From Chloroflexota bacterium (GTDB lineage: Bacteria; Chloroflexota; Anaerolineae; Anaerolineales; Anaerolineaceae), in contig JAAYKH010000043.1 of NCBI GenBank assembly GCA_012522475.1, forward strand, positions 1 to 64,000: 64,000 nt of DNA. The letters run 5' to 3'. How positions within the stretch are numbered: the stretch's first letter is position 1; every line of letters starts with the position of its first letter. The notes beneath the pieces are model-generated. The model searched no databases, was not told the DNA's origin, and was given only the letters and a program-made list of their open reading frames with translations. A program made the translations under genes and the position numbers. This document shows, in pieces, positions 57,985-64,000 of this stretch.

Positions 57985-58149
57985 CAGATGAATTCTCCTT
58001 AAAACCGAATCATTTTGAAGATAGTTAATTAATTCCTTGAATACAATGGGCTAATTATACCGAATCCACCGAGCTTAAGCAGGTGTGTTAGGTGCCCCGG
58101 AAAAGAACAAGAGCGTGTTTTTTAAAACCAGGCTTACACACCGGACTTG

Positions 58150-58171
58150 AGACGCTTGTACTCAAGCGTCT
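58150..58171. repeat. Hairpin, left flank of Y1-derived gene: AGACGCTTG-TACT-CAAGCGTCT
   Basis: Perfect 9-bp inverted repeat with 4-nt loop, followed by TGGGGGTGC. Confidence 0.7.
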
Positions 58172-58204
58172 TGGGGGTGCTTATCTTCCAGTATAATGAT
58201 GGCA

Positions 58205-58461
58205 TCATTGAAAACGATTAAAAAGCTTTCATCGGCGCCCTGGAAAACGACGCTGCGTGGCTAATCGACCACAGTATAAAACTGCCCTTTTATTAAAGGG
58301 CAAAAAGAACAGGAGCTAAAGCGGCGCTTACAGCGGGTTAACGAACCTGTCGAGAAACTTGGAGATGAGAGGTTGGAACACTCCTTGCAAGGTACCTCTC
58401 ATGCCAACCGGGCGGACTGGCGGGCAGGAGGGCATGCAGTTCTCAGCATAACAAGGATGAT
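58205..58461 (+). other. Candidate structured leader/ncRNA upstream of the Y1-derived gene
   Basis: TATAAT within ccagtataatgat just upstream; hairpins TGCCCTTT-TATT-AAAGGGCA (58283-58302) and ATGAGAGGT...ACCTCTCAT competing with GGTTGG...CCAACC. Confidence 0.35.
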
Positions 58462-59181
58462 GTGGTGACGGAAAAGTCGGACGAGTTTAAAGGAACACAG
58501 GATAATTGGAGTGTTGCACATACAGCACGGTCTGCCCGGACTGACCTTCCTTCAAATCCCTCCTGGCAACCCCTGGAACCGAAAATGACTGGCGAAGATG
58601 ACCTGGCCAGTATTTTCCAGGTGGAGCTGATCGGTAAACGCGCTGAATTAAAAGAAGAACCCCCGCCAGCCCGCCCGGCAGGTTTGGCGCTTACGGGCAT
58701 ACAGGAACACGCCCCCTGCCAACCCGATGAACGACCTGCCTCAATAGATACCTTGGCGGCACTGGCCACCACCGTCTTTGATACAACATTCTATCTGGTC
58801 CCGCGAATGAAGGAACATTATCTTTTAGGAGATCTGGCCCTGGGGTTGCGAACCTGGATGCCAGCTTTGAGTGCGATTTATGGATGGGAATTGGAGCGTC
58901 TTTCAATTCGACCCGATTATCTTAAGTGGACCCTGCTGGATTTTCCCGAATGCCTGACACTGAAAATGCTGGCGATTGTCCGACAGTGGACTTCGCAACA
59001 GATCTTCAAGGCGTTTCCGGCTTTGCGGACTGATCAAAGTTTGAAAGATTTTTGGTCACCTGGCTACCTGGTCGACACGCAAGACCAGGACTTCCCGACC
59101 CAGGTTCTGATTGCGCATGTCTCTCGCGAACGCTCGCCACAAAAGCATGACAATCGGGAAATAAAAAGTCAAATACTCTAA
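58462..59181 (+). CDS. Y1/IS200-like transposase-derived protein, catalytic motifs lost
   Basis: LGLRTWMPALSAIYGWELERLSIRPDYLKWTLLDFPECLTLKMLAIVRQWTSQQIFKAFPALRTDQSLKDFWSPGYLV follows the Y1_Tnp layout, but the HUH position reads PDYLKWT rather than PDHVHLL. Confidence 0.65.
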   Translation: MVTEKSDEFKGTQDNWSVAHTARSARTDLPSNPSWQPLEPKMTGEDDLASIFQVELIGKRAELKEEPPPARPAGLALTGIQEHAPCQPDERPASIDTLAALATTVFDTTFYLVPRMKEHYLLGDLALGLRTWMPALSAIYGWELERLSIRPDYLKWTLLDFPECLTLKMLAIVRQWTSQQIFKAFPALRTDQSLKDFWSPGYLVDTQDQDFPTQVLIAHVSRERSPQKHDNREIKSQIL

Positions 59182-59241
59182 CATACATTTAACCTGGTTA
59201 ATCTTGCAATGCATAGGTTTTTATGCTATATTTACCCACGT

Positions 59242-59282
59242 CAAGCGTCTGGGTGCCCCCCTCACCCAGGCGTTTGGCTTTT
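59242..59282. terminator. Hairpin, right flank of Y1-derived gene / terminator
   Basis: CAAGCGTCTGGGTG-N7-CACCCAGGCGTTTG (two G-U) then GCTTTT. Confidence 0.75.
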
Positions 59283-59402
59283 AACCCCCCGTGAGGGAAA
59301 AATACAGCCAGCCGAGAATGATAAACCCACCAAAATTTGCGATAAAATAACCCTGACGCGGCAGATGTCAACCCAATATTATTCGTGGATTGAAGCAAAA
59401 AT

Positions 59403-60032
59403 ATGTATGAAATTCGACAATGCACAGGCCCTGAGTGCAGCCTGCGCATGCCAATTGACCCCGCAGTGCACAAAGGCACATATTGCCCCCGCTGCGGCGC
59501 GCCAATGACCCGTGCGGCAACGCCCATTCAGCAGCAAGGGCGCGTTACCCGCAGTGTTTATCCCAACCGTTGTTTCAGCGTGTTGCTGGATAACATTCGC
59601 AGCGCACATAACACCGGGGCAATCTTTCGCACAGCGGATGGTGTGGGCGTTCACCACCTCTACCTGTGCGGTATCACACCCAGTCCGGCAGAAAATCCGG
59701 CTGTCCACAAAACTGCCCTGGGTGCAGAAACCACCCTTAACTGGTCGCAGCACCATAACGGGCTTACCCTGGCACAAAACCTGCGTGACCGGGGGTACAG
59801 CCTCCTGGTACTTGAAACCACGCCGGATTCGCAGCCCATCTTTGAAGTCAACCTGGGCGCGCTGAGCGCTGAGCAGTGTTTGTTGGTGGTAGGAAATGAG
59901 CAGGCGGGGGTTGACCCTGGCTTGCTGGCAATCGCCGACCTGGTGGTTTCGGTGCCGATGGTGGGGTTAAAAGCGTCCCTTAATGTGGCGGTGGCCTTTG
60001 GGGTTGCAGCTTACTGGCTGGCTTTTTCCTGA
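59403..60032 (+). CDS. TrmH/SpoU family RNA methyltransferase with N-terminal Zn-ribbon
   Basis: CPRCGAPM; DNIRSAHNTGAIFRTADGVGVHHLYLCGITP; LLVVGNEQAGVDPGLL; VPMVGLKASLNVAVAFGVAAY. Confidence 0.93.
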   Translation: MYEIRQCTGPECSLRMPIDPAVHKGTYCPRCGAPMTRAATPIQQQGRVTRSVYPNRCFSVLLDNIRSAHNTGAIFRTADGVGVHHLYLCGITPSPAENPAVHKTALGAETTLNWSQHHNGLTLAQNLRDRGYSLLVLETTPDSQPIFEVNLGALSAEQCLLVVGNEQAGVDPGLLAIADLVVSVPMVGLKASLNVAVAFGVAAYWLAFS

Positions 60033-60084
60033 GTTATAATTGAGCCGCCAGGGTAAGCAAGACTCAACTTATTTGTGAAAACCT

Positions 60085-61029
60085 ATGATTAAAACTGAAA
60101 ACCTAACGAAAATTTTTAAGATCAAAAAGGGCGCCGATATCCCGGCGGTGGTCGAATTGAATTTGGATATCCAGGAAGGCGAGGTGTTCGGCTTTTTAGG
60201 CCCCAACGGGGCAGGCAAGACCACCACGATTCGCATGCTCACCACCCTGATTGCACCCACAACCGGCACAGCCCGGGTGTGCGGTTATCCACTGGGCGAA
60301 AGTAACCAGGATATCCGCCGTAATGTGGGAATATTGACGGAAAACCCCGGGATGTATGAACGTTTGAGCGCCTTTAAAAACCTCACCATCTATGCGAAGC
60401 TGTACGATGTTGAAGATGTAGAAAGCCAGGTTCGAAAACACCTGCAAATGCTTGGCTTGTGGGAACGCCGCGATGATCCCGTCGGTAGTTTCTCTAAAGG
60501 GATGCGTCAGAAGCTGGCGATCTGCCGGGCTTTGCTGCATGAACCCCGGTTGCTGTTCCTTGATGAGCCTACCAGCGGGTTGGACCCGGAAGCCGCCTTG
60601 CTGGTGCGCAGTTTTATCGAAGAACTGCGCTCTCAGGGGCGGACGATCTTTATGTGTACTCACAACCTCAACGAAGCCGATCGCTTGTGCGACCGGATCG
60701 GTCTCTTTCGAACTCACTTGATCGAGGTCGACACGTCCCAGAACCTGCGTGTAAAATTCTTTGGGCGGAAAGTTGTCATTCACTTACGAAAGGTGGACCC
60801 CGCCTGGCTGCCGCAACTTCAGGCACTGCCCGGTGTTCAAGATATTTCACAGGTTGAAAGCAAACTGGTGATTACTACCGAAGACCCGGAAAACTTAAAT
60901 CCCCGAATTATTCGTACCCTGGTGACCGCAGGGGCTGATGTTCAGTTTGTCGGTGAATTACGGCACTCGTTAGAAGAAATTTACATGCAAACCATGGGAG
61001 AAAATCAACCCGAGGTAACCGAGTCATGA
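60085..61029 (+). CDS. ABC transporter ATP-binding protein (ABC-2/Nat type)
   Basis: GFLGPNGAGKTTTIRMLTTLI, FSKGMRQKLAICRAL, LFLDEPTSGLDPEA. Confidence 0.93.
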   Translation: MIKTENLTKIFKIKKGADIPAVVELNLDIQEGEVFGFLGPNGAGKTTTIRMLTTLIAPTTGTARVCGYPLGESNQDIRRNVGILTENPGMYERLSAFKNLTIYAKLYDVEDVESQVRKHLQMLGLWERRDDPVGSFSKGMRQKLAICRALLHEPRLLFLDEPTSGLDPEAALLVRSFIEELRSQGRTIFMCTHNLNEADRLCDRIGLFRTHLIEVDTSQNLRVKFFGRKVVIHLRKVDPAWLPQLQALPGVQDISQVESKLVITTEDPENLNPRIIRTLVTAGADVQFVGELRHSLEEIYMQTMGENQPEVTES

Positions 61030-61823
61030 AACACATCTGGACAATTATTGACAAAGAATGGGCGGAAGTTTTTCAGCATAAGATGGTCCTGTTCACCATG
61101 ATCTTCATACCCTTGTTTTTAGTGGCTTTGCCGGTGCTCATGTTGTTTTTCACCGGGCAAAGCATGGGGGGTGAAATTGCAGATGATTTTTCTGAACTTC
61201 CACCGGCGCTCCTATCCTTTTGCGCTGCAGATATGACCCCGGGCGATTGCATGCAGGTGTACCTGATCAATATGTTCATGCTCCTGTTTATGATGATACC
61301 GGTGATCATCCCGGTCACCATTGCCGCTTACAGCGTGGTCGGAGAAAAAACCACCCGCAGCCTGGAGCCATTGCTGGCAACGCCTATTTCTACCTTTGAG
61401 CTGCTGGCAGGGAAAAGCCTGGCTGCTGCCATCCCTGCAATCCTGGCTGGATGGGTTTCTTTTGGGCTTTTTTTGATCGCACTGCCGCTGATTGGTGTTT
61501 CTGCTCCGGTTATTCGTTACATCATCAGCCCAACCTGGCTGTTAGCAGTGCTGGTTGCCGGGCCATTGATGGCGATTGCCGCAGTGAATTTTTCCCTGTT
61601 TGTTTCTTCGCGAGTAAACGATCCCCGCGTGGCTGAACAAATATCTGTCTTGTTGATTGTCCCGGTTCTGGCAGCGCTTCTTGCCCAGCTGGCCGGAGTG
61701 ATCGTCATCAACCTGCTGGTGATGTTAAGTTTTATCGGGGGCCTGGTGCTGGTCGATATTGGATTGATTTACCTGGGCGTCAGCATCTTTCAGCGTGAGA
61801 CGATTCTCACTCGCTGGAAGTAA
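61026..61823 (+). CDS. ABC-2 type transporter permease
   Basis: 6-TM pattern, VVGEKTTRSLEPLLATPISTFELLAGKSLAA; ATGA overlap with the ATPase gene. Confidence 0.9.
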   Translation: MKHIWTIIDKEWAEVFQHKMVLFTMIFIPLFLVALPVLMLFFTGQSMGGEIADDFSELPPALLSFCAADMTPGDCMQVYLINMFMLLFMMIPVIIPVTIAAYSVVGEKTTRSLEPLLATPISTFELLAGKSLAAAIPAILAGWVSFGLFLIALPLIGVSAPVIRYIISPTWLLAVLVAGPLMAIAAVNFSLFVSSRVNDPRVAEQISVLLIVPVLAALLAQLAGVIVINLLVMLSFIGGLVLVDIGLIYLGVSIFQRETILTRWK

Positions 61824-61832
61824 GGACTCATC

Positions 61833-62609
61833 ATGCTGAAAAGAACATACTGGCTCAACCTGGCTTTATTGATCGCCGCTGTGGGCCTGGTTTTTGCCCG
61901 GCCCGTTTCCGCTCAAGAAAATGAATTTAAAATCAGCCTACGAAAAAACTTTGGTTATGGCGCGGGAAGCAACATCAGGGGCAATTTCACCATCAGCCTC
62001 AGAGGCGATCTCAACCAGGTTATTTCGGTTGAGTTTTTAATCGACGATGAGCAATTATCTCTGGTTGAGGAAGCGCCTTTCAAATTTCAATTCCACACAG
62101 ATCGCTATGGGTTTGGGCAGCACTGGCTTGGTGCACGGATAACATTGCAGAATGGGCAGGTAGAGACCGTCTCATCTGTGCGTGTGAATTTTGTGACCCC
62201 AACAGAAGAACGGCGCAGCATGGGGTTGATCTTTGGCGGTATGGCAGCAATTTTCGTCCTCGGATTGATGTTCTACGGGTTGGTGAATGTACTGGTGTTG
62301 AAACGTCAACCTAAACGTAAGGGGGCAATCGCTCATACAGCGCATTATGGACTGCTGGGCGCGGCGATCTGCCCAAAGTGTGGACGACCGTTTCCGCGCC
62401 ATCTCTGGGGATTTAATATGATCGTGGGTAAATATGACCGTTGTGAGCATTGCGGAAAGTGGAGCATCACCCGACGCGCTACGCTTGAGGAGATTGAAGC
62501 GGCCCAAGAAGCCTTATTAGCGCCCCAAAACACACATGAGGTGCAGCCACTTGCGCAGCAAAAGGTTAACCATGCACTGGACAATACCCGGTACATCGAT
62601 GGACTTTAA
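61833..62609 (+). CDS. Membrane protein with extracytoplasmic domain and cytoplasmic Zn-ribbon
   Basis: Signal peptide, central TM (FGGMAAIFVLGLMFYGLVNVLVL), C-terminal CPKCGRPFPRHLWGFNMIVGKYDRCEHCGKW. Confidence 0.7.
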   Translation: MLKRTYWLNLALLIAAVGLVFARPVSAQENEFKISLRKNFGYGAGSNIRGNFTISLRGDLNQVISVEFLIDDEQLSLVEEAPFKFQFHTDRYGFGQHWLGARITLQNGQVETVSSVRVNFVTPTEERRSMGLIFGGMAAIFVLGLMFYGLVNVLVLKRQPKRKGAIAHTAHYGLLGAAICPKCGRPFPRHLWGFNMIVGKYDRCEHCGKWSITRRATLEEIEAAQEALLAPQNTHEVQPLAQQKVNHALDNTRYIDGL

Positions 62610-62726
62610 ACGCCCTTAAACGGATTGAACTTAATCGCTCTAATTTGGTCAACTTCATCGTTTATTGTCTGCAACCCCTGCGTGTGGTAAAATTTTGTCA
62701 GGCAATTAATTTTTTTTGGAGGTGTT

Positions 62727-63614
62727 ATGGATCAACAGGTCACAACATTAGAAGCTAAACGAGGCCTGGCCCAGACGTTAAAAGGCGGGGTGATCATGGA
62801 TGTGGTTACACCCGATCATGCTAAAATCGCTGAAGATGCCGGTGCTGTGGCTGTCATGGCGTTGGAGCGTGTCCCGGCGGACATTCGTGCTACGGGTGGT
62901 GTTGCCCGTATGAGCGACCCGGAGTTAATCCTCCAGATCATGGAGGCCGTGTCCATCCCGGTGATGGCTAAGTGTCGTATCGGGCATTTTGTTGAAGCCC
63001 AGATCCTGGAATCCCTCGGCGTGGACTACATCGACGAATCGGAGGTGTTAACCCCCGCTGATGAAGCCTATCATATCAACAAACATGCTTTCAACGTACC
63101 CTTTGTGTGTGGCTGCCGCAACCTGGGTGAGGCCCTGCGCCGAATTGGCGAGGGCGCAGCGATGATGCGCACCAAAGGCGAGCCGGGCACAGGCGACGTG
63201 GTTGAAGCCGTCCGACATGCCCGTACCGTTTTGGGTGAGATGGCTCGTTTGGAGAATATGCCTGAAGAAGAACTCATGACCTATGCCAAGGAAATTGGCG
63301 CGCCTTTTGAACGGGTCAAAGAAGTTCGCCAGCTGAAAAAACTGCCGGTGATCAACTTTGCTGCTGGCGGCATTGCCACCCCAGCTGATGCCGCATTAAT
63401 GATGCAATTGGGTGTGGATGGTATTTTTGTGGGCTCTGGCATCTTTAAATCCGGCGATCCTGCTAAACGTGCAGAGGCTATTGTCAAAGCCACCGCCCAT
63501 TTTGACAACCCGAAAATTCTGGCTGAAATCAGCCGTAACCTGGGTGAGCCGATGGTGGGGCGTCAGGTGACGGACCTTCCCGATTCTGACCTGCTTTCCA
63601 CCCGCGGCTGGTAA
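62727..63614 (+). CDS. pdxS: Pyridoxal 5'-phosphate synthase lyase subunit PdxS
   Basis: [75 protein letters not shown]. Confidence 0.97.
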   Translation: MDQQVTTLEAKRGLAQTLKGGVIMDVVTPDHAKIAEDAGAVAVMALERVPADIRATGGVARMSDPELILQIMEAVSIPVMAKCRIGHFVEAQILESLGVDYIDESEVLTPADEAYHINKHAFNVPFVCGCRNLGEALRRIGEGAAMMRTKGEPGTGDVVEAVRHARTVLGEMARLENMPEEELMTYAKEIGAPFERVKEVRQLKKLPVINFAAGGIATPADAALMMQLGVDGIFVGSGIFKSGDPAKRAEAIVKATAHFDNPKILAEISRNLGEPMVGRQVTDLPDSDLLSTRGW

Positions 63615-63777
63615 TCAGCGCCGGTAATTAACCTCTTGAACAACGGTGCTCTATTTTCACGAGCAGGTTCAGGTATTGCAAATTCTAAAAGTTAACCCCA
63701 AGCCGGCCAGTCCCAGGAGACTTTTATAGGGCGTTCCGGCCTGATTAATTTTTATCGATTTTAACAAGGACGTGAGT

Positions 63778-64000
63778 GTGCGTTCAATCCGCTGGTCTGA
63801 CTGGCTTTACCTATTTCGCCATCGCCGAGATCTCACCTGTCTGGATAATATTCTATACCTTACCCGGGGCAATCCCCTTTCACTGTCCCATCTCCTTTTC
63901 GCAATTCATCCTGCCGATCATCTCTTTACTGGCGTTTGCGAATCGCCTGCAGCGCAAGACCGTTGCATTGCCCAAATTTTTCAGTCCTCAAAGAGGAGCA
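63778..64000 (+). CDS. Partial CDS at right edge; possible GNAT-like N-acetyltransferase
   Basis: GTG start after aaggacgtgagt, open to the window end: VRSIRWSDWLYLFRHRRDLTCLDNILYLTRGNPLSLSHLLFAIHPADHLFTGVCESPAAQDRCIAQIFQSSKRS. Confidence 0.5.
   Translation, partial: MRSIRWSDWLYLFRHRRDLTCLDNILYLTRGNPLSLSHLLFAIHPADHLFTGVCESPAAQDRCIAQIFQSSKRS

Noticed and set aside
58205-58461. tmRNA (string 'GAAAACGACGCTGCGTGGCTAA')
   Set aside because: The putative tag would not end in the usual A-(L/V)-A-A pattern, and I see no tRNA-like acceptor/T-arm pairing.

Overview
The 64 kb window is a gene-dense bacterial chromosome segment. Gene content and style (Thr/Pro-rich extracytoplasmic linkers, many lipoproteins, M42 peptidase cluster, FMN-riboswitch ABC importer, TrmH with N-terminal Zn-ribbon) suggest Chloroflexota/Anaerolineae; that assignment is inference. 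I support about 50 protein genes, one tRNA-Leu(CAG), one FMN riboswitch with a transcription terminator, several intrinsic terminators and one imperfect tandem hairpin-repeat block. I saw no rRNA, CRISPR array or intact insertion sequence. Observations most worth following up: (1) a Y1/IS200-like transposase-derived protein (58462-59181) that has apparently lost both the HUH motif and the catalytic Tyr, with a structured 5' region and flanked by two hairpins sharing the sequence CAAGCGTCT..GGGTGC; (2) a ~217-220 bp hairpin-rich tandem duplication between dnaA and a GIY-YIG gene; (3) a ~90 bp direct duplication (MBL gene 3' end plus terminator) bracketing a tRNA-Leu, a possible IS end remnant and a WD40 lipoprotein; (4) -10 hexamers placed 6-7 nt before ATG in at least six genes, consistent with leaderless mRNAs; (5) an FMN-riboswitch/terminator-controlled RibXY-like importer whose automatic ORF start falls inside the riboswitch; (6) an ECF sigma / membrane beta-propeller / FW-domain lipoprotein trio with a possible switching leader; (7) tandem paralog sets (C39-TPR x2, M42 x3, MecA_N-type lipoprotein PBP x2). 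All assignments come from reading the sequence; no searches were run.
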